Part shown: positions 18,655 to 27,842 of the stretch, piece by piece
How the letters are laid out: every line of letters begins with the position of its first letter
How positions within the stretch are numbered: the stretch's first letter is position 1
From: Lysobacter_K koreensis
GTDB lineage: Bacteria; Pseudomonadota; Gammaproteobacteria; Xanthomonadales; Xanthomonadaceae
NCBI RefSeq assembly: GCF_042677045.1
Contig: NZ_JBHTIH010000003.1
Coordinates: forward strand, 124,001-188,000
Direction: 5' to 3'
Length of the DNA: 64,000 bases
Translations under genes and position numbers: made by a program
Notes under the pieces: generated by a model
The model's database searches: none
Told to the model about the DNA's origin: nothing
The model's input: only the letters and a program-made list of their open reading frames with translations

Positions 18655-19373
18655 ACCCACGATTCCCCATCGCCGTGCTCGCCGCCGCGCTCGCTCTGTC
18701 CGCGTGCACCCCGACCGAAGACCCGCAGGCCGCCGCGGCCGCGAACGCCGCCGCGAGCGAGCAGGCCGCCGCCGAGGCCGCGAAGCAGTTCGAGGCCGAA
18801 TACGCGAAACAGAACTGGGAGCTGGCGCGCGCGCACGGCGACGTGCTGCTGGCCAAGTACCCCGACAGTGCCGCGGCCGAGCAGATCCAGGCGCGCTACG
18901 AGGAGGCCAAGGCCAAGGGCGACGCCGCGCGCGACCTGCGCCGCACCGCCGCGTTGTGGGCCTACCAGACCGAGCCGGCCAAGGGCGGCAGCCAGCTGTC
19001 GGCGGCGATCTACGCCAAGGACACCCTCGACACCGACGGCAGCGGCGCGCGGCCGGTGCGACTGATCTTCCGCGACCATTCCGAATGGGGTCGCAGCAGC
19101 TACCTCACGCTCGAGCGCGGCGACTTCAATTGCTACGGTGGCTGCCGGGTCAAGGTGAAACTCGACGATGCCGCGCCGAAGCCGATGGCCGCCAGCCGTC
19201 CGGATACCGACGAGGCCATCGCGATGTTCATCGAGGACGAGCGCGCGCTGTGGCGCATGGCCAAGGACGCGAAGGTGATCGCGATCGAGTTCCCGGTGAA
19301 GGCCGGTGGCACCCGCACCGCGGTGTTCGAGGTCGGTGGGCTGGAGCCGTCGAAGCTGCCGAAGTGGAACTGA
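18651..19373 (+). CDS. hypothetical lipoprotein
   Basis: This 240-residue protein has a lipobox (LSAC, Cys19), then an Ala/Glu-rich helical region and a globular C-terminal part with FNCYGGCRVKVKLDD, which may hold a disulfide or metal. Homologous proteins are seen as lipoproteins of unknown role, and I cannot assign one. The start overlaps the hydrolase stop, so the M1 peptidase, hydrolase and lipoprotein genes look like one operon at the periplasmic face. Confidence 0.75.
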   Translation: MNPRFPIAVLAAALALSACTPTEDPQAAAAANAAASEQAAAEAAKQFEAEYAKQNWELARAHGDVLLAKYPDSAAAEQIQARYEEAKAKGDAARDLRRTAALWAYQTEPAKGGSQLSAAIYAKDTLDTDGSGARPVRLIFRDHSEWGRSSYLTLERGDFNCYGGCRVKVKLDDAAPKPMAASRPDTDEAIAMFIEDERALWRMAKDAKVIAIEFPVKAGGTRTAVFEVGGLEPSKLPKWN

Positions 19374-19590
19374 CGCGGCCCGGTGCCAGCACCGCGCGTG
19401 CGGCATGTGCAGCACGCGCGCGCGGCGCTCACGCCACCGCCGCGCGGGCGGAGTAAGCTGCGGGCGACGGCGTTCCCCGCGCCCATGCCGGGCGTTGCGC
19501 CGCGATGACGCGCTGCCGGATGCGCGCGCCAGGCCCACCCAGCGGCGCCGCCGCCACCGGATCGCAGCGGCCGCCCCAGCGGAGGCGATC

Positions 19591-20058
19591 ATGCTCAGCC
19601 CACGCCTGTACAACTTCCTCGACGAACGCCATAGCCACTACACGACCGTGCCCCACGAGCGCACGATCACCGCGCACGAGACCGCCAGCGCTGCGCACGT
19701 CGGCAACCGCCATTTCGCCAAGACCGTGATGCTCAAGGTCGATGGGCAACTGGCGATGATGGTGATGCCGGCCGCCTACCGCGTCGACCTGACCCGCGTG
19801 TCGCGCGCGCTGGGCGAGCAGGTAGTCGAGCTGGCCGAGGAATCGGAGTTCCAGCACGCGTTCCCCGACTGCGAGCTCGGCGCGATGCCGCCGTTCGGCA
19901 ACCTCTACGGCGTGCCGGTGTACGTCGACTCGCGCCTGGCCGAGCAGTCCGAGATCGCCTTCAACGCCGGCTCGCACACCGAGGCCGTGCGCATGCCGTA
20001 CGCCGAGTTCGAGCAGCTCGCGCAGCCGCGCAAGCTGTGGTTGACGCACGTGATGTAG
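19591..20058 (+). CDS. YbaK/EbsC family aminoacyl-tRNA deacylase-like protein
   Basis: This 155-residue protein has the YbaK fold: a conserved Lys in FAKTVMLKVDG, GAMPPFGNLYGVPVYVD and FNAGSHTEAVRM. The family hydrolyses mischarged aminoacyl-tRNA in trans (YbaK acts on Cys-tRNA-Pro, ProX on Ala-tRNA-Pro). The start has a GGAGG box 5 bp upstream. It stands alone on the plus strand and converges with the sugar kinase. Confidence 0.85.
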   Translation: MLSPRLYNFLDERHSHYTTVPHERTITAHETASAAHVGNRHFAKTVMLKVDGQLAMMVMPAAYRVDLTRVSRALGEQVVELAEESEFQHAFPDCELGAMPPFGNLYGVPVYVDSRLAEQSEIAFNAGSHTEAVRMPYAEFEQLAQPRKLWLTHVM

Positions 20059-20088
20059 GCATCGGAGTGGCGGGTCGTCGGCGCAGAA

Positions 20089-20113
20089 AAAAGCCCCGCG
20101 TCGCGGGGCTTCT
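20089..20113 (-). terminator. Rho-independent terminator of the PfkB kinase gene
   Basis: A perfect GCCCCGCG/CGCGGGGC hairpin. Read on the minus strand it is followed by a T-run (plus-strand AAAAAA at the left), so it terminates the kinase transcript; readthrough from the left lacks a T-run. Confidence 0.85.
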
Positions 20114-20137
20114 GGGCGACGACGACGTGTGGTTGCG

Positions 20138-21070
20138 TCAGAGCGCGTAGCCGAACTGCTGGCGGAACTGCTCGGCGAACTCGGCGTAATCGAAGCGCTG
20201 GTTCTGGGTGCCGGGGTGCTCGACCTTGAGCGCGCCCATCAGGTTGCCGATGCGGCCGATGGTCAGCCAGTCGTAGCCCTTCTCGATGCCGAAGATCAAC
20301 CCGGCGCGGAACGCGTCGCCGCAACCGGTCGGGTCGGTGACGCGGCGCTCGTGTGCCGGCGGGATGTTGTGCTTGGTGCCTTCGGCATGGATCTCGCAGC
20401 CCTGCGGACCGCGCGTGACGATGTAGGCCTTGACCTTGCCGGCGATGGTTTTCTCATCCCAGCCGGTGCGTTCCTGCAGCAGGTTGGACTCGTAGTCGTT
20501 GACGGTGACGTAGTCGGCCTGCTCGATGAAGTGACGCAGCTCCTCTCCGTTGAACAGCGGCATCGCCTGGCCCGGATCGAAGATGAAGGGAATGCCGGCG
20601 GCGGCGAACTCGGTCGCGTTCTGCAGCATGCCCTCGCGGCCGTCGGGGCTGACGATGCCAAAACTCACGCCAGGCACGTCGCGCACGTGGTTCTCGTAGC
20701 TGCGCATCATCGCGCCGGGATGGAACGCGGTGATCTGGTTGTTGTCCAGGTCGGTGGTGATGAACGCCTGCGGGGTGAACAGTTCCTCGATCACCTTGAC
20801 CTGGTCGAGGCGGATGCCCTGCTCGTCGAACCACTCGCGGTACGGGCCGAAGTCCTGGCCGACGGTCGCCATCGGGATCGGGTCGCCGCCGAGCAGCTTG
20901 AGGTTGTAGGCGATGTTGCCGGCGCAGCCGCCGAACTCGCGGCGCATGCGCGGCACCAGGAACGACACGTTCAGGATGTGCACCTTGTCCGGCAGGATGT
21001 GGTTCTTGAACTGGTCCGGGAACACCATGATGGTGTCGTAGGCCAGCGAGCCGCAGATCAGGGCAGACAT
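20138..21070 (-). CDS. PfkB family carbohydrate/adenosine kinase
   Basis: This 310-residue ribokinase-family kinase has the GGCAGN N-terminal motif and the C-terminal DPTGCGDAFRAG with the catalytic Asp and anion hole. The sequence is closest in flavour to the adenosine-kinase-like group found in xanthomonads, but the acceptor substrate is not decided by the sequence. The start ATG lies 3 bases into MHSMSAL; the Met chosen gives the typical beta-strand start SALICGSLAYD. It is transcribed away from mreB and ends at a clear terminator. Confidence 0.9.
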   Translation of the reverse strand: MSALICGSLAYDTIMVFPDQFKNHILPDKVHILNVSFLVPRMRREFGGCAGNIAYNLKLLGGDPIPMATVGQDFGPYREWFDEQGIRLDQVKVIEELFTPQAFITTDLDNNQITAFHPGAMMRSYENHVRDVPGVSFGIVSPDGREGMLQNATEFAAAGIPFIFDPGQAMPLFNGEELRHFIEQADYVTVNDYESNLLQERTGWDEKTIAGKVKAYIVTRGPQGCEIHAEGTKHNIPPAHERRVTDPTGCGDAFRAGLIFGIEKGYDWLTIGRIGNLMGALKVEHPGTQNQRFDYAEFAEQFRQQFGYAL

Positions 21071-21390
21071 CGAATGCACTCCGTGGATGGTCCGGCGAGG
21101 CCCGCCGGGCCCGTGCGACCGATTCGCCCGAGCCGCGGCCCGACGCCGCGCGGCGCGTAGGGTAGCCGCTGGCTCGCTTGCGGGCCAGTTTGTTAATGCT
21201 GCGTCGCCGCGGGCCAGTGGGTGGATGGCGCGGTCGCCGCCCGGCCGATTCGATGACTGTGCCACCGCGCACCGCCTCGCCGCCACGGCTTGCCGATCGG
21301 TTCCCCCAAGGTTGTGTGACCGGATGCCGGAACCGCGCAACCGCAGCTGACCCAAAGCGGCGCAAAGTGCGCAGCCACGCGGTTTTCTCC

Positions 21391-21419
21391 TTGCCCGGGT
21401 GGGGGGTGGGCGTTAGGCT
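21391..21419 (+). promoter_or_regulatory. predicted sigma-70 promoter of mreB
   Basis: TTGCCC, a 17-bp G-rich spacer and TAGGCT, 43 bp before the mreB start. The rest of the 391-bp kinase-mreB gap (21071-21461) shows no gene; the divergent kinase promoter was not located. Confidence 0.55.
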
Positions 21420-21461
21420 AGCCGGCCTGCTCCCGCACCCCCTCAGACGGCCTGTTCCCCG

Positions 21462-22508
21462 ATGTTCAAGAAGTTTCGCGGCATGTTCTCCAACGACCTG
21501 TCCATCGACCTGGGCACGGCCAACACCCTGATCTACGTGCGCGGGCAGGGGATCGTGCTGAACGAGCCGTCCGTGGTCGCGGTGCGCCAGGACCGCCTGA
21601 TCGGCGGCAACCGCACGGTCGCGGCGGTGGGCAGCGAGGCCAAGCAGATGCTCGGCCGCACCCCGGGCCACATCACCACGATCCGGCCGATGAAGGACGG
21701 CGTCATCGCCGACTTCACCTACACCGAAGAGATGCTCAAGCACTTCATCCGCAAGGTGCACAAGTCGCGCTTCCTGCGGCCCAGCCCGCGCGTGCTGGTG
21801 TGCGTGCCGTGCGGCTCGACCCAGGTCGAGCGCCGCGCGATCAAGGAGTCGGCCGAGGAGGCCGGCGCGCGTGAGGTCTACTTGATCGAGGAACCGATGG
21901 CCGCGGCGATCGGCGCCGGCATGCCGGTGACCGAGGCGCGCGGCTCGATGGTGGTCGACGTCGGCGGCGGCACCACCGAGGTCGCGGTGATCGCGCTCAA
22001 CGGCATCGTTTATTCCGCTTCCGTGCGCATTGGTGGCGACCGCTTCGACGAGGCGATCATCGCCTACGTCCGCCGTACCTACGGCACCCTGATCGGCGAG
22101 GCCACCGCCGAGCGCATCAAGATCGACATCGGTTGCGCCTACCCGCAGGCCGACCCGCGTTCGATCGAGGTCTCCGGCCGCAACCTCGCCGAGGGCGTGC
22201 CGAAGATGATCTCGATCGGCGCCAACGAGGTCCACGAGGCGCTGCGCGAGCCGCTGTCCGGGATCGTCGCGGCGATCCGCCTGGCGCTCGAGCAGACCCC
22301 GCCGGAGCTGTGCGCCGACGTCGCCGAGCGCGGCATCGTGCTCACCGGTGGTGGCGCGATGCTGCGCGACCTGGACCGTCTGATCAGCGAGGAGACCGGC
22401 CTGCACGTGCAGGTCGCCGACGACCCGCTGACCTGCGTCGCTCGCGGTGGCGGCCGCGCGCTGGAGCTGGTCGACATGCACGGCAATGAGTTCTTCGCAC
22501 CGGAGTAA
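21462..22508 (+). CDS. mreB: rod-shape-determining actin homologue MreB
   Basis: This 348-residue actin-family ATPase polymerises under the inner membrane and guides elongasome insertion. The phosphate-1 motif IDLGTANTLIY is at the N-terminus, phosphate-2 is VDVGGGTTEV and the adenosine motif is LTGGGAML. The N-terminal MFKKFRGMF helix anchors it to the membrane. It heads an envelope gene block (mreC and mreD follow) and has its own promoter-like sequence. Confidence 0.98.
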   Translation: MFKKFRGMFSNDLSIDLGTANTLIYVRGQGIVLNEPSVVAVRQDRLIGGNRTVAAVGSEAKQMLGRTPGHITTIRPMKDGVIADFTYTEEMLKHFIRKVHKSRFLRPSPRVLVCVPCGSTQVERRAIKESAEEAGAREVYLIEEPMAAAIGAGMPVTEARGSMVVDVGGGTTEVAVIALNGIVYSASVRIGGDRFDEAIIAYVRRTYGTLIGEATAERIKIDIGCAYPQADPRSIEVSGRNLAEGVPKMISIGANEVHEALREPLSGIVAAIRLALEQTPPELCADVAERGIVLTGGGAMLRDLDRLISEETGLHVQVADDPLTCVARGGGRALELVDMHGNEFFAPE

Positions 22509-22686
22509 TCCGGCGTGGGTGGTACCGAGGCCGGCCCGTCGGGCGGCTTCGCGGCACGGCGAGGAGGTTTGCGCCGCGCCACAGGGGGCAGGAGCCGCTT
22601 GCATCGGTCCAGGGTCGGGCCACATCGGCGTGTTCGCCAACGACTTTTACCGCCTCTTTCCGTGACCCAGCCGCAGACCGCCTGAC

Positions 22687-23877
22687 GTGCCCGCCTACGC
22701 CGGTCCCTCCACCGCCGCCCGCACGGGCGATGTCGCCGGCACGCTGCGGCTGATGGCCTACCTGTCGCTGTCGCTGGCGCTGGTGGTGCTCGACCACCGC
22801 GGCGGCTGGCTCAGCCAGGCGCGCAAGCAGGCCGCGGCGCTGGTGCAACCGCTGTGGATGGTCGCCGGCTGGCCTGGACGGCTGGCCGAACGCCTGTACG
22901 AAGACGCCGGCACCCTGGGTTCGCTGACCGAGGAAAACCGCCGCCTGCGCAGCCAGGCGCTGGTCAACCACGCGCGCATGGCGCGCATGCAGACCCTGGT
23001 GGCCGACAACGCGCGCCTGCGCGGCCTGCTCGACGCCGCCCAGCGCGGCCGCCTCGACGTGCAACTGGCGCCGATCCTCGACATCGACCTCGACCCGACC
23101 CGGCAGCGCCTGGTGCTCGATGCCGGCAGCAACGACGGCGTGCGCATCGGCCAGAGCGTGATCGACGCCGGTGGCCTGCTCGGGCAGATCATCGAACTCA
23201 CCCCGATGCACTCCAACGTGCTGCTGCTGACCGACCCCGACCACGCGGTGCCGGTGGTGATCGCGCGCAACGGCGTGCGCCTGGTCGCCTACGGCCAGGG
23301 CCGCAGCGACCTGCTGGCGCTGGCCAGCATCCCGCTGTCGAGTGACGTCAAGGTCGGCGACGCGATCGTGACCTCGGGGCTGGGCGGGCGTTTCCCGCCG
23401 GGCTTCCCGGTCGGCACCATCACCGCGCTGCGGCCCGACGAGAGCCGCGCGTTCCTGCTCGGCGACGTCAAGCCGGCGGCGCAGCTCGACCGCGGCCGTG
23501 ACGTGCTGCTGCTGCGGTCGATGCCACCGCCGGCGCCGCCGGTCGAAGTGCCGGTGGGCGGCGTCGCAGCACCTGGTACTGCGAACGCGGCTGGCGCCCC
23601 GATCTCCTCCAGTTCCGTGCCCAACGTTGCGCTGTCGAGCCCCTCTCCCGCCGGGAGAGGGGTTGGGGTGAGGGTCCGGCGGAGCGATGTGGCTGCCAAT
23701 CGCGTCACACCCACCCCGGACTCCCGTAGCGATCTTCAATCGCCTCGCTCCGCCGAACCCTCGCACCCCCAGAGTGCTTCCTCCGGGGCGTCCGCCCTTC
23801 GGGCACCTTCTCCCGACAGGAGAAGGAATCAGCAAGCGACTCCCCCGTCCACTCCCCCCACCGAGCCCCGCCGCTGA
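22687..23877 (+). CDS. mreC: rod-shape-determining protein MreC, with repeat-derived C-terminal tail
   Basis: This 396-residue protein begins at GTG. One N-terminal membrane helix is followed by a coiled coil (TEENRRLRSQALVNHARM) and the beta-barrel domain with GGRFPPGFPVG. The globular part ends near residue 280. Residues 319-380 are encoded by a composite REP element; its SPSPAGRGVGVRVRRSD peptide recurs in the mrdA tail. MreC links MreB to PBP2. The 178-bp gap after mreB holds no gene. Its stop overlaps the mreD start (ATGATG). Confidence 0.95.
   Translation: MPAYAGPSTAARTGDVAGTLRLMAYLSLSLALVVLDHRGGWLSQARKQAAALVQPLWMVAGWPGRLAERLYEDAGTLGSLTEENRRLRSQALVNHARMARMQTLVADNARLRGLLDAAQRGRLDVQLAPILDIDLDPTRQRLVLDAGSNDGVRIGQSVIDAGGLLGQIIELTPMHSNVLLLTDPDHAVPVVIARNGVRLVAYGQGRSDLLALASIPLSSDVKVGDAIVTSGLGGRFPPGFPVGTITALRPDESRAFLLGDVKPAAQLDRGRDVLLLRSMPPPAPPVEVPVGGVAAPGTANAAGAPISSSSVPNVALSSPSPAGRGVGVRVRRSDVAANRVTPTPDSRSDLQSPRSAEPSHPQSASSGASALRAPSPDRRRNQQATPPSTPPTEPRR
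23641..23826. repeat. composite REP-pair element inside mreC
   Basis: An outer hairpin CCCTCTCCCGCC/GGGAGAGGGG, then GTTGGGGTGAGGGTCCGGCGG, an inner inverted repeat around GATCTTCAATCG, GCTCCGCCGAACCCTCG, and a terminal CTTCTCCCG/AGGAGAAGG hairpin. It is 186 bp and in frame with mreC. Confidence 0.85.
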
Positions 23878-24362
23878 TGCGCACCCAACGATCAAGCTGG
23901 GTCTTGCCGCTGAGCATCGTGATCGCGCTGCTGCTCGGCCTGCTGCCGTTGCCGGAGCTGCTGGCGCCGCTGCGGCCGTACTGGCTGGCGCTGGTGGTCG
24001 CGTACTGGGTGATCGAAGACCCGAACCGGGTCGGGCTCGGCTTCGCGTTCATCGTCGGCCTGGTCGCCGACCTCAGCTTCGGCAGCCTGCTCGGCGAACA
24101 GGCGCTGCGGCTGGTGGTGATGGCCTTCATCCTGCAGCGCTTCCGCGCGCGGCTGCGGTTCTTCCCGTTGTCGCAGCAGGCGCTGGCGATCGGCGGGCTG
24201 CTGCTCAACGACCGCATCGTTACCGCCGCGATCCACGTCGCGCTCGCCCAGCCGACGCTGCCGGCCGCATTCTGGCTGGCGCCGGTGGCCGGGATGCTGC
24301 TGTGGGCGCCGGTGTTCCTGCTGCTCGACGCGTTGCGCCTCGGTGGCTGGCGGGGGCGCTGA
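23877..24362 (+). CDS. mreD: rod-shape-determining membrane protein MreD
   Basis: This 161-residue membrane protein has about five hydrophobic helices. The family motif GLVADLSFGSLLGEQALRL is in the middle of the protein. It works with MreC and MreB in the elongasome. It overlaps the mreC stop and is followed at once by the GTG start of mrdA, so mreBCD-mrdA-rodA looks like a single operon. Confidence 0.95.
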   Translation: MRTQRSSWVLPLSIVIALLLGLLPLPELLAPLRPYWLALVVAYWVIEDPNRVGLGFAFIVGLVADLSFGSLLGEQALRLVVMAFILQRFRARLRFFPLSQQALAIGGLLLNDRIVTAAIHVALAQPTLPAAFWLAPVAGMLLWAPVFLLLDALRLGGWRGR

Positions 24363-26624
24363 GTGGTGGGGCTGGAGAAGATGCTCTCGCGCAAGCCGCG
24401 CCCGCGCCGGCGCGTGCTCAAGAACGCGCCGGCCGAGACCGAACAGTTCCGGCGCCGATCGGCGCTCGCGTTCGCGGGCGTGCTGCTGGCGCTGGCGGGG
24501 CTGTCGCTGTGGTACTTCCGCCTGCAGGTCTGGCAGCACGCCGACTACGCCACGCGCTCGGAGGCCAACCGCATCAAGCTGCGGCCGGTGGTGCCCGGGC
24601 GCGGGCTGATCTACGACCGCAAGGGCCGGATCCTGGCCGACAACGTGCCGGCGTTCCGGCTCGACGTCACCCCCAACGAGGCCGGCGACCCGGCGACGTG
24701 GTTGCCGCAGCTGGGCAAGATCGTCGCGCTCAGCGCGGACGACCTCAAGCAGTTCGAGGACGCGCGCCGCGCCGCGCGCGGCTTCAAGCCGGTGACCCTG
24801 AAGCTGCGCGTGTCCGAGGAGGAGGCCGCGCGCTTCGCGGTCGACCGCTGGCGCTACCCGGGAGTGGAGCTGGTGTCCTACCTCAACCGCCGCTACCTGC
24901 ACGGAGAGCTGTTCTCGCACGTGATCGGCTATGTCGCGCGCATCGACGCCAAGGACGCGGCGATGCTCGGCGAGGCCGGCAGCGCGCTGAGCCACATCGG
25001 CAAGACCGGGCTGGAGCGCTACTACGAGGAAGCGCTGCGCGGCCAGGTCGGCTACGAGAAGATCGAGACCAACGTCGACGGCCGCGCGCTCGGCCTGGTC
25101 GGGCGCGTGCCGGCGGTGCCCGGCGCGGACCTGCGGCTGAGCCTGGACCTTGACCTGCAGCAGGCGATGGTCACCGCGTTCGGCGACAAGGACGGCTCCG
25201 CGGTCGCGCTGGATCCGCGCACCGGCGAGATCCTGGCGATGGTCAGCCTGCCCGGCTACGACACCAACCTGTTCGTCAACGGCATCTCGCAGAAGCACTA
25301 CGTCGCGCTGACCAGCAACCCGTCGCGGCCGCTGTTCAACCGCAACGTGCTCGGCGGTGGCCCGCCGGGCTCGACGGTCAAGCCGTTCGTGGCGCTGGCC
25401 GGCGTCGACAGCGGCATGCGCACGCCCGAGGACGTGGTGTACTCGACCGGCACCTTCTACATCCCCGGCCAGCGCCGCGGCTACCGCGACGCGCACGGCG
25501 GCGCCGGTCGCACCGACCTGCGCAAGTCGATCGCGGCCTCGGTCAACTACTACTACTACAAGCTCGCCTACGACATGGGCATCGAGCGGTTCGCGCAGTG
25601 GATGCAGCGCTACGGCTTCGGCCAGCCCACCGGCATCGACCTGGCCGGCGAGAACGCGGGCGTGGTGCCGTCGCTGCAGTACAAGGCGTCGCGCACCAAG
25701 GAGCGCTGGTACCCGGGCGAGACCGTGATCGCCGGCATCGGCCAGGGCTACTGGATCGCCACCGCGCTGCAGCTGGCGCGCGCGACCGCCGCGGTCGCCG
25801 ACAACGGCGCGTTGCGGCGCCCGCACCTGGTGGCCGCGCGCCGCGACGGCTACGGCGCGCCGTGGACGGCGCTGCCGCAACCGGCCCCGGGCCGCATCAC
25901 CGACAACGCCGCGCACCTGCGCGCGGTGCAGGAAGGCATGCTCGCGACCATCCACGGCGGTGGCGGCACCGCGCGCGCGATGGCCATCGGCGCGCCGTAC
26001 ATGATGGCCGGCAAGACCGGCACCGCGCAGAAGGTCAGCCGCAAGGGCGGCGGCGCCAGCGTCGATCCGCGGTCGCTGCCGTACCACCTGCGCCACCAGG
26101 CGCTGTTCGTCGGCTACGCGCCGGCCGAGAGCCCGACGATCGCGATCGCGGTGTCGGTCGAGCACGGCGGTTACGGCGGCACCGCGGCGGCGCCGATCGC
26201 GCGCAAGGTGTTCGACGCCTGGCTGCTGGGCACGATGCCCGAGCCGGTGCCCGACACGCTGCGCTCGCCGCAGGGCGGGGCGTCGCTGGACTTCGTGCCG
26301 CCGCCGGTGAATGTGCCGGCAGCGTCTGCGTCGACGTCGGCAGGTGCAGCGGCGAATGCGACCAAGGGCGGCGCCGCGCCGGCCGCCGCTGCGAGCCCCT
26401 CTCCCGTCGGGAGAGGGGTTGGGGTGAGGGTTCGGCGGAGCGATGAAGCGGCCAATCCCGTCCGGTCAGTACAGAACCCGCGTGGTGATCTTCAATCACG
26501 CAGCTCCGCCGAACCCTCATCCGCCCTTCGGGCACCTTCTCCCGAGGGGAGAAGGGCTGTGCAACCGCAACTGCAACAGCAACAGCAACCAAAGCCGAAG
26601 CCAAAGCCAGGGCCTGCGCCATGA
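24363..26624 (+). CDS. mrdA: penicillin-binding protein 2 (MrdA), with repeat-derived C-terminal tail
   Basis: This is a 753-residue elongasome transpeptidase starting at GTG immediately after mreD. A basic N-tail and one membrane helix precede the pedestal domain. Transpeptidase motifs are STVK (Ser337, Lys340), SVN (Ser393) and KTG (Lys551). E. coli PBP2 has 633 residues; here the extra tail contains a composite REP element (residues about 679-731) whose peptide matches the mreC tail, then a Gln/Lys/Pro-rich end. It cross-links glycan strands made by RodA. The stop overlaps rodA (ATGA). Confidence 0.96.
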   Translation: MVGLEKMLSRKPRPRRRVLKNAPAETEQFRRRSALAFAGVLLALAGLSLWYFRLQVWQHADYATRSEANRIKLRPVVPGRGLIYDRKGRILADNVPAFRLDVTPNEAGDPATWLPQLGKIVALSADDLKQFEDARRAARGFKPVTLKLRVSEEEAARFAVDRWRYPGVELVSYLNRRYLHGELFSHVIGYVARIDAKDAAMLGEAGSALSHIGKTGLERYYEEALRGQVGYEKIETNVDGRALGLVGRVPAVPGADLRLSLDLDLQQAMVTAFGDKDGSAVALDPRTGEILAMVSLPGYDTNLFVNGISQKHYVALTSNPSRPLFNRNVLGGGPPGSTVKPFVALAGVDSGMRTPEDVVYSTGTFYIPGQRRGYRDAHGGAGRTDLRKSIAASVNYYYYKLAYDMGIERFAQWMQRYGFGQPTGIDLAGENAGVVPSLQYKASRTKERWYPGETVIAGIGQGYWIATALQLARATAAVADNGALRRPHLVAARRDGYGAPWTALPQPAPGRITDNAAHLRAVQEGMLATIHGGGGTARAMAIGAPYMMAGKTGTAQKVSRKGGGASVDPRSLPYHLRHQALFVGYAPAESPTIAIAVSVEHGGYGGTAAAPIARKVFDAWLLGTMPEPVPDTLRSPQGGASLDFVPPPVNVPAASASTSAGAAANATKGGAAPAAAASPSPVGRGVGVRVRRSDEAANPVRSVQNPRGDLQSRSSAEPSSALRAPSPEGRRAVQPQLQQQQQPKPKPKPGPAP
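26397..26555. repeat. composite REP-pair element inside mrdA
   Basis: The same element as in mreC, same orientation and same reading frame, but with a shorter middle (159 bp). Ends are CCCTCTCCCGTC/GGGAGAGGGG and CTTCTCCCG/GGGAGAAGG. Confidence 0.85.
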
Positions 26625-27733
26625 ACATCATCCTGCGCTGGCTGCTCGACCTGCTCGTGCGCTTCCTGCGCACCATCGACCTGCCGCTGCTCGGCGCGTT
26701 GCTGGCGCTGATGGCGATCGGCCTGGCGGTGCTGTACAGCGCCGGCGAGCAGTCGCCGCGGCTGGTGATGGCGCAGGGCGCGCGCTTCGCCGTGGGACTG
26801 GGCGCGATGTGGGCGCTGTCGCGGATGCCGCCGTCGCAGCTGCGCAACTGGACGCCGCTGGTCTACGGCGTGTCGATGGTGCCGCTGCTGCTGGTGCTGT
26901 TCGTCGGCGAGGGCAAGCACGGCAACCACTGGATCAACCTGGGCGTGTTCTATTTCCAGCCGGCCGAGCTGCTCAAGCTGAGCCTGCCGATGATGGTGGC
27001 CTGGTACCTCAACCGCCGGCCGCTGCCGCCGCGGTTGCCGGTGGTGCTGATGGCGGTGCTGATCATCGCCGCGCCGACCTTGCTGATCCTCAAGCAGCCC
27101 GACTTCGGCACCGCGATGCTGGTCGCGGCCAGCGGCGCGTTCGCGCTGTACCTGGCGGGGCTGTCGTGGTGGTGGTTCGTCGCCGCGTTCGGCGCGGTCG
27201 CCGCGATCGCCCCGGTGGCGTGGCTGTGGCTGCTGCGGCCGTACCAGCAGGACCGCATCCTGACGTTCCTCAATCCCGAATCCGACCCGCTGGGCACCGG
27301 CTGGAACATCATCCAGTCGAAGATCGCGATCGGCGGCGGCGGGCTGACCGGAAAGGGCTGGGGCGAGGGCACCCAGGTGCACCTGAACTACATCCCCGAG
27401 CACACCACCGACTTCATCTTCGCCGTGCTCAGCGAGGAGTTCGGCTGGGTCGGGGTGGTGACGACGTTGGCGCTGTACCTGTTCGTGGTCGGCCGCTGCC
27501 TGTGGATCGCCGCCGACGCGCGCGACGGCTACTCGCGGCTGCTCGCCGGCGCGCTCGGGCTGGCGTTCTGCGTCTACGTGATCGTCAACGGCGGCATGAT
27601 CTCCGGCCTGCTGCCGGTGGTCGGCGTGCCGATGCCGTTACTCAGCTACGGGGGCACCTCGGCGGTGTCGCTGCTGGCGGGCCTGGGCGTCGTGATGGCG
27701 GTGCGCGCGCACCGGCCGGTGCACGGCCGCTGA
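26621..27733 (+). CDS. rodA: SEDS peptidoglycan polymerase RodA
   Basis: This 370-residue SEDS glycosyltransferase has about ten membrane helices. The signature KHGNHWINLG and the conserved Asp-containing loop, and the C-terminal PMPLLSYGGTSAVS, are visible. It polymerises glycan during cell elongation as partner of PBP2, encoded directly upstream with a 4-bp overlap. The 109-bp gap to mltB holds no gene. Confidence 0.96.
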   Translation: MNIILRWLLDLLVRFLRTIDLPLLGALLALMAIGLAVLYSAGEQSPRLVMAQGARFAVGLGAMWALSRMPPSQLRNWTPLVYGVSMVPLLLVLFVGEGKHGNHWINLGVFYFQPAELLKLSLPMMVAWYLNRRPLPPRLPVVLMAVLIIAAPTLLILKQPDFGTAMLVAASGAFALYLAGLSWWWFVAAFGAVAAIAPVAWLWLLRPYQQDRILTFLNPESDPLGTGWNIIQSKIAIGGGGLTGKGWGEGTQVHLNYIPEHTTDFIFAVLSEEFGWVGVVTTLALYLFVVGRCLWIAADARDGYSRLLAGALGLAFCVYVIVNGGMISGLLPVVGVPMPLLSYGGTSAVSLLAGLGVVMAVRAHRPVHGR

Positions 27734-27842
27734 GGGCGCGGTCACGCCCCGTCGCACCGAGCCGCGAGCAACCTGACTCCTCGTTCATGCAGGCGAAATC
27801 ACGCGGTTTTGACCCCAACGCACGCGTGCTAACCTCGCCCCG

